A stretch of 64,000 nt of DNA from Sinorhizobium meliloti (GCF_035610345.1 NZ_CP141212.1:811976-875975), one strand, 5' to 3'. Positions 1-9,643 are shown, numbered from the stretch's first letter. A program made the numbers and translations. The notes: generated by a model not told the origin, from the letters alone.

Positions 1-9
1 TTCTTTCTA

Positions 10-930
10 TCACAAAGGCCAAATCGCACGGGCGGCTGCGGAAAGACCGGCCCGCACCGCCTCATCGGCGTCGACGGCCCGGACGTTGAGGCCCTGGCTT
101 TCGAGGGCAGTACGATAAAGCGTGCCGAGCCCACCGGAGCCGACGAGGCATACGCCGTCCACCGTGCCCGAGGCCGCGAGCGCTCCCGCGATCTCCAGGC
201 CTATCAGGGTCCCGGACAATTGCGCCCTCGCGTCGGCGGCGCCGGTGCCGTGCAGAAGCTGCCCGGCGCGAACGGAGAAGAGCAGATTGGTTGCGAGCGC
301 CGGGTTCTCCCTCGTGCGGCTTACTGCATCCGTAAAGGCTGCGCTCCCGGTCGCGAAGCTTTCCGCTTCTGCCACCGCGTGGCTGAGGATGGTGTGGCGC
401 GAGATGGTGTCGAAGAGCTCGCCGGTCATGAAGGTGGAAAAGCCCTCGACCCTGTCGTCGGCAAGACGAACCCACTTGCTGTGCGTGCCGGGCATGCAGA
501 CGAGATGGCGGCCGGCGCCGAGATGCCCGGCAGCGCCGAGGAGCTGCGTCTCCTCGCCGCGCATGACGTCCGGATGCCGTTGGTCGCGCTGGGCGAGGCC
601 GGGGAGAATGCGGATGTCGCGGTCGACATCGGGAATGGCCGTGGCACGGCCGGCAATCTCGGCGAGTGCTGCGGGGGTTTCGATATACCCGGCCTCCTTC
701 CAGCCCTGACGGGCGCCTGCCATGCCGCAGATGATGATCGGCAGATGCGCAGGCGCGGAGACCGCGGCGAGATGGCCGCCGAGAATCGTGTGAAAACCGG
801 TCTTTGCGGCCGTCGTCATGCCCTCGGCGCTGCGGCGTTCGGCCAGCACCGCACCGTCCTCGCCGATGATCCACAGGCGGAAGCTCGATGTTCCCCAATC
901 CACTGCGGCATAATAGCCTGCCGTCGTCAA
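10..930 (-). CDS. dgoK: 2-dehydro-3-deoxygalactonokinase
   Basis: Predicted cytoplasmic kinase that phosphorylates 2-keto-3-deoxygalactonate to KDPGal in the De Ley-Doudoroff galactose/galactonate route. The N-terminus (YYAAVDWGTSSFRLW) is the phosphate-binding motif of the DgoK family, and GxGGLGTLY-type C-terminal residues fit too. The frame is open far upstream of the gene, but the best start is TTG at 930. It overlaps the TGA of the upstream dehydrogenase (TTGA), which implies translational coupling, and gives 306 residues, the normal DgoK length. The next gene in this direction, outside the window, would be expected to be the aldolase dgoA; this is inference from the usual dgoKA order. 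Confidence 0.9.
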   Translation of the reverse strand: MTTAGYYAAVDWGTSSFRLWIIGEDGAVLAERRSAEGMTTAAKTGFHTILGGHLAAVSAPAHLPIIICGMAGARQGWKEAGYIETPAALAEIAGRATAIPDVDRDIRILPGLAQRDQRHPDVMRGEETQLLGAAGHLGAGRHLVCMPGTHSKWVRLADDRVEGFSTFMTGELFDTISRHTILSHAVAEAESFATGSAAFTDAVSRTRENPALATNLLFSVRAGQLLHGTGAADARAQLSGTLIGLEIAGALAASGTVDGVCLVGSGGLGTLYRTALESQGLNVRAVDADEAVRAGLSAAARAIWPL

Positions 931-1697
931 AACACGCCTCCATCGATGATCATGGTCTGTGCGGTCATCGCCGCCGAACTGTCCGACGCCAGAAAGAGGC
1001 ATGGGCCGACGAGATCGTCGGCGACCAGCATGCGCTTGAGGCACTGCCTTTCCTGCATCCGTGCGATCGATTCTTCCGTGAGCCACAACCGCCGCTGCCG
1101 TTCCGTAACGATCATGCCGGGCAGGATCGCGTTGACGCGGATATTGTCCGGCCCGAGCTTGCCGGCGAGCGACTTGGTGAGGCCGATGATCCCGGCTTTG
1201 GCTGCAGAGTAGGCGGGGATTTCCGGCATATTGAGCATGAAGGCGATCGAGGAGAAATTGATGATCGATCCGCCGCCTTGCCGCTGCATGTGGGGCGCGA
1301 CCGCTTGGCACATGAAGAAGATATGCCTGAGGTTGACGGAAAGGCTTTCGTCCCAGCTCTGCTCAGTCACCGCTTCGAGCGCCTGCCGGTCGTCGCGCGC
1401 GGCGTTGTTGACGAGCACACGGACGGAGCCGAGTTTGGCGGCCGCCTCCTCGGCTGCGGCCCGTACGGCCTCGACATCGCGAAGGTCTGCCTGGATGAAA
1501 TGCGGCGCCTGTCCGGTCTGCGCCGCGACCTTCTCGCAGAGCGCCAGGCTCGCTTCCGCTGCGATGTCCACGAAGGCGACGTGGGCGCCTTGCCGGGCGA
1601 ACGCCTCCACCAGTGCGGCTCCTATGCCGGAGCCGCCGCCGGTGACCAGAACTCCGCGATCGCGCAGATCAGGAAACTGGCTGCTCGGCAAGGTCAT
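927..1697 (-). CDS. SDR-family NAD(P)-dependent dehydrogenase, probable sugar dehydrogenase
   Basis: Classical short-chain dehydrogenase of 256 residues. The cofactor loop TGGGSGIG lies near the N-terminus, NNAA follows mid-protein, the catalytic Ser is in NFSS, and the active-site YSAAK follows. An upstream TTG would add 14 residues, but ATG at 1697 has a good ribosome site (AGGGAGA, about 7 bases upstream) and is preferred. It is translationally coupled to dgoK, so a sugar or aldonate dehydrogenase role (for example galactose 1-dehydrogenase) in the same pathway is likely. The substrate cannot be read from the sequence. Confidence 0.85.
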   Translation of the reverse strand: MTLPSSQFPDLRDRGVLVTGGGSGIGAALVEAFARQGAHVAFVDIAAEASLALCEKVAAQTGQAPHFIQADLRDVEAVRAAAEEAAAKLGSVRVLVNNAARDDRQALEAVTEQSWDESLSVNLRHIFFMCQAVAPHMQRQGGGSIINFSSIAFMLNMPEIPAYSAAKAGIIGLTKSLAGKLGPDNIRVNAILPGMIVTERQRRLWLTEESIARMQERQCLKRMLVADDLVGPCLFLASDSSAAMTAQTMIIDGGVF

Positions 1698-1732
1698 GGC
1701 TTCTCCCTGATACCGCGGCTGCGGGATTGGTT

Positions 1733-1749
1733 GTTCCAATATCCGGAAC
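1733..1749. promoter_or_regulatory. Inverted repeat, candidate IclR-family operator
   Basis: GTTCC-N7-GGAAC lies in the 126-base gap between the divergent dehydrogenase (start 1697) and iclR-type gene (start 1824), just before an AT-rich stretch (1750-1775) that could hold promoter elements. The position suits a regulator that controls both directions. Binding by the neighbouring IclR protein is inference. Confidence 0.4.
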
Positions 1750-1823
1750 TGTGTTTTATTATATGGAATTATCGCGCCAATGCTTTTAGCCTGTCAAGAT
1801 AGCGCAGCGGAAAGCGGATAAGA

Positions 1824-2684
1824 ATGAAGCGGAAGAAAGAAGACGACATGGAAGGTGACCTCGTCGGCACCGGCACGCTTGGCAAGGCAATGGCCGTGCT
1901 GGAGGCAGTAGCCATGGCCGACCGCCCTCAGCGCTTCACGGATATATTGCAGACCGTTCGTCAGCCCCGCGGAACCCTGCACCGGCTGCTTGGCCATCTC
2001 GTCGAAGAGGGCTTGCTGGTGCAGCGCCGGGACTTGTCCTACGAGCCCGGGCTTCGCCTGTTGAAATTCGCTTATCGCTCCTGGTCGGGGAACCGGTTTC
2101 GCGAGATTGCCGCCCCCTATCTCCTGCACCTGCACCAATTGACCGGCGAGACGGTGCATCTGGGCGTGCTGCGGGAGACCGAGATCATCTATGTCGACAA
2201 GGTGGAAAGCCGGCAGACCGTCCGTATGAGTTCGCAGATCGGCAAGGCGTCGCCGGCCTATTGTACGGGTATCGGCAAGGCGGCTCTGTCGGTTCTTCCC
2301 GCAGGCGAGTTGCAGCGGATATCGACCGGAATGGAGTTTCACCCGTTCACGGCGCAAACGCATCGTTCGATAGAATCGCTCCTTGCCGAGATCGAGGAAA
2401 TCCGGCACGACGGCCATGCCTTCGACCGGGAGGAGCACGAGGCGGAGATCTGCTGCGTGGCCGCCCCGATCAGCGTTCCGGAACACGACCTGGTCGGAGG
2501 GATCTCCGTGACCGGTCCCTCCTATCGGGTCAGCCTGCAGCAGCTGACCGCTTGGGCGCAGGACGTGCGCGAGGTGGCGGCAGAGATCGAGGAAGAGGTC
2601 CGGATCCGGCTTGGCCCCGGGCGGGAAAAGGGGGCTGCGGCGCCGCGTGACCTGCCGGACGAGCAAGGTCGCCGTGACGGTTAA
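1824..2684 (+). CDS. IclR-family transcriptional regulator
   Basis: 286-residue regulator. An N-terminal winged helix-turn-helix (about residues 15-75, including RFTDILQTVRQPRGTLHRLL) is followed by the IclR effector domain, with the usual GETVHLGVL, YVDKVES and the CTGIGKAALS loop. ATG at 1848 is an alternative start, 8 codons downstream. It is divergent from the dehydrogenase-dgoK operon, so it is the likely local regulator of sugar-acid catabolism. The effector is unknown. Confidence 0.92.
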   Translation: MKRKKEDDMEGDLVGTGTLGKAMAVLEAVAMADRPQRFTDILQTVRQPRGTLHRLLGHLVEEGLLVQRRDLSYEPGLRLLKFAYRSWSGNRFREIAAPYLLHLHQLTGETVHLGVLRETEIIYVDKVESRQTVRMSSQIGKASPAYCTGIGKAALSVLPAGELQRISTGMEFHPFTAQTHRSIESLLAEIEEIRHDGHAFDREEHEAEICCVAAPISVPEHDLVGGISVTGPSYRVSLQQLTAWAQDVREVAAEIEEEVRIRLGPGREKGAAAPRDLPDEQGRRDG

Positions 2685-2902
2685 GGATTACAGCATGTTT
2701 TCCACGAAAAAGTGCGCGGGACCGCTTTACGGTAAATTAGAAGTTTCGACTGGACGAAAACGTTCAAGATAAGTAGCTTCAATGCCGGTCTGCTGCCACG
2801 GCTGGTTGCATCGGGCGGAATTCTGGTGGAAGCGAAGGCGTGGGTATGACAGCGCGAGCGTCATGCTCCAGCTGGAACGCGGATGTGAGAGGCGGGCGGA
2901 AG

Positions 2903-3643
2903 ATGATCGATTTCAGCGTGGATATATCCTCATTGGTCCTCCCTGACGGTCACGCTGTCAGCGGGTCGATCGACAGCGAGGATGATGTGCGGAGCGCGCT
3001 CGGCCGGGTGTCGGAAGGTTTCGGTTTTCGAGGCTTCATGGTCCTCGCCATTCCCGAGTCGGGGTCCCACAGCCTCACTGCGCAGGCGCTCATGACGACC
3101 TGGCCGATGGATTTCCTCAGGCGTTATGACAGTGCCCGCCTGATCGACGGCAGTCCCGTGATACAGCGGTTGCGGCGCAGCACAATTCCCTTCACCTATG
3201 ATGCTCATCTGCTGGCGCGCGGGCGTGTGGACGGAAAGGGCGAAGCTGCCATATGCGTTTTCGAACAGGCGAACATGCCGCGCGGGGTGTATCTGCCGGT
3301 CCATGATGCCGCGGGTCACCGCGCCGCCATCGCCTTCGGCGGTGACAGGTCCGCCGTGTCCGACGACGAGATGCAAGCTCTGAACCTCTGGGCCGGCCTT
3401 CTATACAGCCGGCTGAGCGAAGTCAGAACGCGCGACCGACGCGGCCCGGGCAGCCTTTCCCGGCGCGAGATCGAGTGTTTGCGCTGGGCCGCGGCTGGCA
3501 AGACGACGGTGGAGATGGCCCGCATCATGGCACTGTCGGAATATACGGTGAACCACTATCTAAACCGTGCGACACGCAAGCTCGATTCGGTCAATCGCGT
3601 CCAAACTGTCGCCAAGGCGATACGCGCGGGCTTGATCAATTGA
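2903..3643 (+). CDS. LuxR-family solo transcriptional regulator (first of a tandem pair)
   Basis: 246 residues from ATG 2903, which follows a GGCGGAAG ribosome site; the frame is open further upstream. The N-terminal half resembles the autoinducer-binding domain and the C-terminus is a GerE/LuxR helix-turn-helix (LSRREIECLRWAAAGKTTVEMA). Aligned by eye to LuxR/TraR, only the Tyr of the W..Y pair and the Pro of the D-P pair remain (FLRRYDS, GSPVIQ), and the later Trp is Tyr (PFTYDA). Acyl-homoserine lactone binding is therefore doubtful. No luxI-like synthase is in the window. It is paralogous to the next gene and may act with it, as VisN does with VisR in S. meliloti; that is inference. Confidence 0.85.
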   Translation: MIDFSVDISSLVLPDGHAVSGSIDSEDDVRSALGRVSEGFGFRGFMVLAIPESGSHSLTAQALMTTWPMDFLRRYDSARLIDGSPVIQRLRRSTIPFTYDAHLLARGRVDGKGEAAICVFEQANMPRGVYLPVHDAAGHRAAIAFGGDRSAVSDDEMQALNLWAGLLYSRLSEVRTRDRRGPGSLSRREIECLRWAAAGKTTVEMARIMALSEYTVNHYLNRATRKLDSVNRVQTVAKAIRAGLIN

Positions 3644-3682
3644 TCGACGCCGGGCGGGACATGAACAGAGCCCCTTTACTCT

Positions 3683-3702
3683 CTCATTCCTGTGACAAGC
3701 AC
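3683..3702. repeat. Fragment of a RIME-like mosaic repeat arm
   Basis: The 20 bases CTCATTCCTGTGACAAGCAC match the arm sequence of the longer intergenic repeats at 4677-4791, 40389-40453 and 40556-40671. Here only one arm is present, between the two LuxR genes, with no visible partner arm. Confidence 0.6.
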
Positions 3703-3816
3703 GGGAAATGGAGGCACGCGAACGCGACACGGCCGTCTTACGGCGCGAGCGGCTGAAGGCGGCGTCGGCGTTCATCGGCACGGTCGAAATGCACAGGGTT
3801 TTGCGCGTCAGAGGTG

Positions 3817-4650
3817 ATGATCGTCAATCACCTGTTGGCATTGCTCGGCCGCTCGGGCTATTTGATAGTCGATGACTGCGATGGAACCGCACCGATGCAA
3901 GAGATGATCACGAGGGGGACGACTGATATCGATCTGCCCCGGGGCGGCGATTTCGCGCCTGAGATAGCAAGGCTCGAGACCCAGTTCGACATTATCCGCT
4001 ACATGCGGCGGATTACGCCGATTTTCGGCTTCAAGACGTTTCTCATCTGTTCGATCCCTGCAGTCGAGGTAGAGCGGCTCTCCGCCACCACGGTGATCTC
4101 GAACATGCCGGCGGAGCTCCTCAACAAATATGACAGCCTTTCGATGCTGCGCTTCAGCACCGGGGTGCGACGGTTGAGAGAGACGACGACGCCGTTTCAG
4201 ATCAAGCTTGAAGACTGGGAGAGGGAGGGAGGCAAGCCCGACTCTGCCGCGGATTACATCGCCATGTTGCGCGACAACGGCATATTCCAAGCCAATTACT
4301 TCCCGGTCCACGATGCCGAAGGTGGCCGCGGCGCGGTCATCCTCATGGGCCCGGAAGCGGAATTACCGATGACGGCGGCGATGGAACTGCAGATGATCGC
4401 AATTCACGTCTATAACCGGCTTGCCGAGATCGGCTCTGTCTGGAAGAACACCAACACGGTTCTTTCCGAACGGGAGATCCAGTGCCTGAGCTGGACGGCT
4501 GCCGGCAAGACCAGCTCGGAAATCGCCGGTATCCTCGGCCTGTCGGAGCACACGGTGAATCATTACCTCAACCACGTCACGAAGAAGCTCGACGCGGTGA
4601 ACCGCACGCAGGCGGTCGTGAAGGCGATGAAAAAGGGCTATATCAGCTAG
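3817..4650 (+). CDS. LuxR-family solo transcriptional regulator (second of a tandem pair)
   Basis: 277 residues from ATG 3817; GTG 3814 is adjacent, and an AGAGG site precedes both. It has an autoinducer-domain-like N-terminal part and a strong C-terminal GerE domain (LSEREIQCLSWTAAGKTSSEIA, then SEHTVNHYLNHVTKKLDAVNR). The C-terminal domain is very similar to that of the gene at 2903, which indicates tandem duplication. The ligand pocket is even less LuxR-like: no D-P pair (MLRFSTGVRR) and no Trp near TTPFQI. The ligand, if any, is probably not an acyl-homoserine lactone. The 173-base gap to the first LuxR gene holds a repeat fragment, so the two may have separate promoters. Confidence 0.85.
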   Translation: MIVNHLLALLGRSGYLIVDDCDGTAPMQEMITRGTTDIDLPRGGDFAPEIARLETQFDIIRYMRRITPIFGFKTFLICSIPAVEVERLSATTVISNMPAELLNKYDSLSMLRFSTGVRRLRETTTPFQIKLEDWEREGGKPDSAADYIAMLRDNGIFQANYFPVHDAEGGRGAVILMGPEAELPMTAAMELQMIAIHVYNRLAEIGSVWKNTNTVLSEREIQCLSWTAAGKTSSEIAGILGLSEHTVNHYLNHVTKKLDAVNRTQAVVKAMKKGYIS

Positions 4651-4676
4651 GGCCTGATGAGAGTCATCCTCCACCC

Positions 4677-4791
4677 TCATTCCTGTGCTTGTCACAGAGA
4701 TGAGAGCAGCGCCGCGTGTGCGGCGCGGGAAGCGTTCTTTCAGCCCAAGGACTTGGTCTGGCTGGATTCCTGTGACAAGCACAGGAATGAG
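4677..4791. repeat. RIME-like intergenic mosaic palindrome
   Basis: The outer arms are inverted copies of CTCATTCCTGTG-TTGTCACAG (4677-4698 and 4769-4791). Inside is a perfect GCGCCGC-GTGT-GCGGCGC hairpin (4709-4726) and an imperfect AGCCCAAG/CTTGG palindrome (4742-4764). The same modules recur at 40389-40453 and 40556-40671. The shared block extends about 25 bases beyond the arm (4789-4813 is the reverse complement of about 40366-40391). It matches what is known of Rhizobium-specific intergenic mosaic elements. Confidence 0.8.
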
Positions 4792-5272
4792 GAAATCAAA
4801 CAAGCCGCCGCGGTTATTCGATCTTAACAGCTTTAGCCGGCAGCCCCATCGGCCGGAGCAATGGCCGGCGCATCTGCGAGCATTTCGTATCCAAATGGCG
4901 CGCCTGCTCAGGAAATGAGCAGCGCAGTCTTTTGCGCATCCGCCATAGATGAAGAGCAACTCATTGGAAACTCTGGTTTTTTCCGGAAGGCTCCAACTGG
5001 CACGCATTGTGCATATTCAGTTCCGGGTCCAGAGGGGACCATAATAAGACAGCGCCCACGAAGGTCGCGACAAGGGCCGCCGCCGATCGCCCGTGATCCC
5101 GGATGTACGGACACGATGATCGGTTGGCGGCCCTCTCATTTTCCCACCTGTCGCATTGGCGAAGTGCCCCGGCTCGACTATCTAATACCCAGTTCCTTAA
5201 ATCGGGTGCGATTTGGGCTAGCGATACAGCAGTCGAAAGCGTTGCGCGCCAACGAAAGAGCAAGAGGCCGAC
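4792..5272. other. Intergenic region upstream of mrp, no gene seen
   Basis: Beyond the repeat flank (to about 4813) I see no convincing coding frame, tRNA or terminator. AT-richer stretches near 4970-5045 and 5180-5225 may hold the mrp promoter, but no clear -35/-10 pair can be assigned. Confidence 0.5.
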
Positions 5273-6424
5273 ATGCCGGATGTCACCCGGGAAATGGTTT
5301 TGGAGAAGCTACGGACCGTCCGCGGTCCGGATATGGAAGGAAACATCGTCGACCTCGGCCTTGTGTCCGATGTGTTCATTTCCGACGGCAAGGCCTACTT
5401 CTCGATCACCGTGCCGGCGGATCGGGCGAAGGAGCTCGAACCGATGCGGGCGGCCGCCGAACGAGTCGTGCGCGAGATTCCCGGCGTGAAGGCCGCCATG
5501 GTGGCATTGACTGCCGACCGCAAGGCCGCGCCGCAGAAGGGCCCGGTGGAGCGGCCCCGGCCGGCCCCGACGGGCCATGCGCCGGCGCAGCGGGCGGGCG
5601 GTGCGGCACCAAAGGCGGGCATCCCCGGCGTCGGCGCCATTATCGCCGTCGCCTCCGGCAAAGGCGGAGTCGGCAAGTCCACCACCTCCGTCAATCTGGC
5701 GTTGGCGCTTCAGGCAAACGGGCTGAAGGTCGGGCTCCTCGATGCGGATATCTACGGCCCTTCGATGCCGCGGCTTTTGAAGATTTCCGGCCGCCCGCAA
5801 CAGATCGAGGGGCGGCTTATCCGCCCGATGGAAAACTACGGCCTGAAAGTCATGTCGATGGGCTTCCTCGTGGACGAGGAGGTCGCGATGATCTGGCGCG
5901 GCCCGATGATCCAGTCGGCGCTCCTGCAGATGTTGCGCGAGGTGGCGTGGGGGGACCTCGACGTCCTGGTCGTGGACATGCCTCCCGGCACCGGTGACGC
6001 ACAGCTGACGATGGCTCAGCAGGTGCCGCTCGCAGGCGCCGTCATCGTGTCGACGCCGCAGGACCTGGCGCTCGTGGATGCCCGCAAGGGTCTCGCCATG
6101 TTCCGCAAGGTCGAGGTTCCGGTTCTCGGGATCGTCGAAAACATGAGCTATTTCGTGGCACCCGATACGGGCAGGCGCTATGACATCTTCGGTCATGGCG
6201 GCGCGCGCAAGGAAGCCGAGCGCATCGGCGTACCGTTCCTTGGAGAGGTGCCCCTGACCATGGGTATCCGGGAGACCTCCGATGCGGGAACCCCTCTCGT
6301 GGCGTCCGAGCCCGATGGCGAGGTCGCGCGCGTCTATCGCGACATCGCGGCGCGGGTCTGGGGAGAGGTCACCGCTGCCCGGCAGGACAAAAGCCGTGCG
6401 ATGCCGAACATCGTCTTCGAATAG
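5273..6424 (+). CDS. mrp: Mrp/NBP35-family P-loop ATPase, iron-sulfur carrier
   Basis: 383-residue cytoplasmic protein for Fe-S cluster transfer to target enzymes. The N-terminal 80 residues are a MIP18/DUF59 domain. A Pro/Ala-rich linker (about 84-115) follows, then a deviant Walker A, SGKGGVGKST (about 128-137), LLDADIYGPSMPR, and VVDMPPGTGDAQL. The ATG at 5273 follows an AGAGG-like site. The segment after GIVENMSYF, where many Mrp proteins carry a CxxC cluster ligand, reads VAPDTG and has no cysteine. The DNA is otherwise normal, so this looks like a lineage variant. It appears monocistronic. Confidence 0.95.
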   Translation: MPDVTREMVLEKLRTVRGPDMEGNIVDLGLVSDVFISDGKAYFSITVPADRAKELEPMRAAAERVVREIPGVKAAMVALTADRKAAPQKGPVERPRPAPTGHAPAQRAGGAAPKAGIPGVGAIIAVASGKGGVGKSTTSVNLALALQANGLKVGLLDADIYGPSMPRLLKISGRPQQIEGRLIRPMENYGLKVMSMGFLVDEEVAMIWRGPMIQSALLQMLREVAWGDLDVLVVDMPPGTGDAQLTMAQQVPLAGAVIVSTPQDLALVDARKGLAMFRKVEVPVLGIVENMSYFVAPDTGRRYDIFGHGGARKEAERIGVPFLGEVPLTMGIRETSDAGTPLVASEPDGEVARVYRDIAARVWGEVTAARQDKSRAMPNIVFE

Positions 6425-6744
6425 CGCTTCGCCGCGGTCATGCCCAAGCGACATGCCGGGGAATTCAGTGCGGCGCGACCGAGACATCCGACAGGGAAGC
6501 ACCGGATCCCCGAAGGCCATTGATTTTGCGCCGGGGTTGAGTCATATCCCCTTGGCTCGTATAGGCAAGTCAAAGCGAGCCACTGCCATCGCCGGAGACT
6601 TTGGTCACCCGACTGCCATCATGCGGCGTCGAAACGGCTGAAATCCTTCATCGGATGAATCTGCTTTGTGGAAAATCGTGTGGCGGCTGATCCTGCGAAA
6701 TCATCAAGGTTCATCGTCGTCGGCTGCATGAAAAAGGCGGCCGC
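6425..6744. other. Intergenic region between mrp and corA, no gene seen
   Basis: 320 bases with no supported gene or strong terminator. A short GC-rich partial hairpin is possible near 6495-6520. A GGCGG motif just before 6745 serves as ribosome site for the corA-like gene. Confidence 0.45.
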
Positions 6745-7725
6745 ATGATCACAGGCTATTGTGTCAACGGTGAAGCGGTCGCTCTCTCTACGGCCGAACC
6801 GCCGTCGGCCCTGCGTCCCGATCTCGTCTGGATAGATCTTGTCGAGCCAACCAAGGCGGAAGACCTGATGATCGAGGGACTGCTCGGAATTCCCATTCCG
6901 ACGCGGGACGATCTGAGGGACATCGAACCTTCGAGCAGGCTTTATACGGACGACGGTGCCGTCTTCATGACTGCTTCGCTCGTCTATCGAAGCGACACGG
7001 AAATGCCGGGGTTGACGGATGTCGGGTTCATTCTGGCAGGCAAGCGCCTTGTCACCGTCCGCTATGCCGAGCCGAGGGCCTTCGGCCTGTTCAAGGCCAG
7101 CATGCATCGTATCCCCGGCGGCTGCCGCAACGGCGCGGTGATTCTGACGCGCCTGCTCGAGACGATTGTGGACAGGACGGCGGAAATTCTCGAGCAGGCC
7201 GTCGACAGGATCGACGATCTGGCGCTCCAGGTCTTCGGCGACAAGGCGTCTGGCCGGCGGCACCGGCCACCGCACTTTCTCGAAGCACGCCTGCGCGACG
7301 TCGCGGGCCATCACCGGCTTGTTGCGAAAACGCGCGACAGCCTCGCTTCGCTCTCCAGGCTGCTGACCTTCGTCTATACGGTTCCCGACGTTCAAGCAGA
7401 CAAGGAAAGCCGGGAACTTTGCCGTACGGTATCGCGGGACATCCAGTCGCTCTCGGAACACACGGCTTTCATCTCTGGAAATATCACCTTCCTGCTCGAT
7501 GCCTCGCTCGGCCTGATCAATGTCGAGCAGAATGCGATCATCAAGATCTTCTCGATCGCTTCGGTCGTTCTGTTGCCGCCGACGCTGGTCGCTTCTGTCT
7601 ACGGCATGAACTTTCGCATCATGCCTGAGCTTGAATGGCAGTTCGGCTATCCGTGGGCGCTTGCGGCCATGGTACTTTCGGCCGTGATCCCCTTTTTCTT
7701 CTTCCGCTGGAAAGGCTGGCTCTAA
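6745..7725 (+). CDS. CorA-family magnesium/divalent cation channel
   Basis: 326 residues. The long acidic and helical N-terminal cytoplasmic domain is followed by two C-terminal transmembrane helices ([21 protein letters not shown] and [17 protein letters not shown]). The signature YGMNF lies between them, which is diagnostic of CorA pores. The C-terminus is positively charged (RWKGWL). A ribosome site AAAGGCGG precedes ATG. kup follows 16 bases later on the same strand, so Mg2+ and K+ uptake may be co-transcribed. A second, more ZntB-like CorA protein is at 54167-55156. Confidence 0.93.
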   Translation: MITGYCVNGEAVALSTAEPPSALRPDLVWIDLVEPTKAEDLMIEGLLGIPIPTRDDLRDIEPSSRLYTDDGAVFMTASLVYRSDTEMPGLTDVGFILAGKRLVTVRYAEPRAFGLFKASMHRIPGGCRNGAVILTRLLETIVDRTAEILEQAVDRIDDLALQVFGDKASGRRHRPPHFLEARLRDVAGHHRLVAKTRDSLASLSRLLTFVYTVPDVQADKESRELCRTVSRDIQSLSEHTAFISGNITFLLDASLGLINVEQNAIIKIFSIASVVLLPPTLVASVYGMNFRIMPELEWQFGYPWALAAMVLSAVIPFFFFRWKGWL

Positions 7726-7741
7726 GGGCCTGTTGAGCAAC

Positions 7742-9643
7742 ATGTCTCAATTGTCTGCTCCCGCTACACCTGGGGTGGAGAATATCCGCCGCCTGCTGGT
7801 TCTGGCGCTTGGCTCCGTCGGCGTCGTGTATGGCGATATCGGCACCAGCCCTCTCTATGCTTTCCGCGAGGCGTTGCGCCCCGTCGCGCACGACGGTGTG
7901 ACGGACGTCGAGATTATCGGTCTGATCTCGCTGATGATCTGGGCGCTGACGATCATTGTCACGATAAAATACGTGCTTTTCCTGCTGCGGGCGGACAACC
8001 AGGGCGAGGGCGGCACGCTCTCCCTGCTTGCGCTGCTCATGAAGACCGCCAATGGTCACACGGCGATACTGTTCTTCATGGGCATTGCCGGCGCCGCACT
8101 CTTCATCGGCGACGCGATGATAACACCGGCACTGTCGGTGCTCTCGGCCGTCGAGGGTTTGAAGTTGGTGACCCCGGCCCTTTCGGACTACGTCGTTCCG
8201 ATCGCCGTGGTCATCCTCCTGCTCCTCTTCGCCGTTCAGTCCAAGGGTACTGCCGCGGTTTCCAATTTCTTCGGCCCGATAACGCTCATCTGGTTCGTCG
8301 TCATGGGCGCGATCGGTTTCGTGCATATTTCCGACGACCTGTCGATTTTCAGAGCCTTCAACCCGTATTATTCCGTCACCTTCCTGTTCAACGAAGGCTA
8401 TGTCGGTATCGTCGTACTCGGCGCCGTCTTCCTGACGGTCACGGGTGCCGAGGCGCTTTACGCCGATCTCGGCCATTTCGGCAGGCGGCCGATCCAGTGG
8501 GCCTGGTTCACCGTGGTCTTCCCGGCGCTCACGCTGAACTATCTGGGGCAGGGCGCCTTCGTGCTGAAGAACCCGGAGGCGATGTCCGATCCCTTCTTCC
8601 TGATGTTTCCGAAATGGGCGCTGCTGCCCGCCGTCATTCTCGCGACAGCGGCCACCATCATCGCCAGTCAGGCGGTCATAACCGGCGCCTTTTCGCTGAC
8701 GCGCCAGGCCATCCACCTTGGTTTCCTGCCGCGCATGGCGATCTTCCATACGTCCGAGACCCATACGGGCCAGATTTACCTGCCGAACGTCAACACGCTT
8801 TTGATGTTCGGCGTCATGGCGCTCGTCTTCCTCTTCGGCTCCTCCGAGGCGCTCGCGACCGCCTATGGCATCTCCGTCACCGGTGCGATGGTGGTCACCA
8901 CGGTGCTTTCCTTCGAATTCCTGCGTATGCGGTGGAACTGGCCGAGCTGGTGGGCAGCGGGTGCGCTGCTGCCCCTGTTCGCGCTGGAATTCGTCTTCCT
9001 GGGCGCCAACATGCTGAAGATCCACGACGGGGGCTACGTGCCGATCCTCATTGCGGCGACCTTCATCGTCATCATGTGGACCTGGAAGCGCGGCACAGCA
9101 ATCCTGCACGCCAAGACCCGCCATATCGACATTCCGCTGGCAAGCTTCATCAAATCGGTCGAGCGCCAGAGCGAGCACGCGCCGGTGTCGGTGACCGGCA
9201 CGGCGATATTCCTGACCAGCGATCCGGAATCGACTCCTGCCGCCCTGCTGCACAACATCAAACACAACCACGTTCTGCATCAGCAGAACTTCATTCTGAC
9301 GATCCGGACGGCAAACACGCCGAAGGTGCCGAGGGAAGAGCGGGTCAGCGCGCGGCGGTTGTCGGAGCGTTTCACTCTGCTGGAAATGAAGTTCGGCTTC
9401 ATGGAGACGCAGAATGTCTCTCAGGCGCTGGGCCTCTTCAGAAAATCGGGCCTGAAATTCGACATCATGTCCACCTCTTTCTATCTCGGCCGCCGCAAAC
9501 TTGTGCCCGACGCCCAGTCCGGCATGCCGCATTGGCAGGACCGTCTGTTCATCGCACTCGCCAATGCTGCGATCGATCCCTCCGATTATTTCCGCCTGCC
9601 GACGAACCGGGTGGTCGAACTCGGCTCTCACGTGATCATCTGA
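7742..9643 (+). CDS. kup: Low-affinity potassium transport protein Kup
   Basis: K+/H+ symporter of the KUP/HAK family in the inner membrane, 633 residues from ATG 7742; a TTG three codons upstream is less likely. The N-terminus carries the family block [19 protein letters not shown] (about 24-42). Next comes [10 protein letters not shown] and about twelve hydrophobic helices to about residue 440. A soluble C-terminal domain ends in [14 protein letters not shown]. The length and block order are those of bacterial Kup proteins. It lies just downstream of the corA-like gene. Confidence 0.96.
   Translation: MSQLSAPATPGVENIRRLLVLALGSVGVVYGDIGTSPLYAFREALRPVAHDGVTDVEIIGLISLMIWALTIIVTIKYVLFLLRADNQGEGGTLSLLALLMKTANGHTAILFFMGIAGAALFIGDAMITPALSVLSAVEGLKLVTPALSDYVVPIAVVILLLLFAVQSKGTAAVSNFFGPITLIWFVVMGAIGFVHISDDLSIFRAFNPYYSVTFLFNEGYVGIVVLGAVFLTVTGAEALYADLGHFGRRPIQWAWFTVVFPALTLNYLGQGAFVLKNPEAMSDPFFLMFPKWALLPAVILATAATIIASQAVITGAFSLTRQAIHLGFLPRMAIFHTSETHTGQIYLPNVNTLLMFGVMALVFLFGSSEALATAYGISVTGAMVVTTVLSFEFLRMRWNWPSWWAAGALLPLFALEFVFLGANMLKIHDGGYVPILIAATFIVIMWTWKRGTAILHAKTRHIDIPLASFIKSVERQSEHAPVSVTGTAIFLTSDPESTPAALLHNIKHNHVLHQQNFILTIRTANTPKVPREERVSARRLSERFTLLEMKFGFMETQNVSQALGLFRKSGLKFDIMSTSFYLGRRKLVPDAQSGMPHWQDRLFIALANAAIDPSDYFRLPTNRVVELGSHVII

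Noticed and set aside
4820..5270. Possible small RNA gene upstream of mrp
   Set aside because: No terminator or clear promoter could be placed, so there is nothing to support it.
7619..9631. Very long minus-strand frame opposite kup
   Set aside because: Its translation is rich in Arg/His/Asp/Glu, and the sense strand encodes a clear Kup transporter; it is an antisense frame typical of high-GC codon use.
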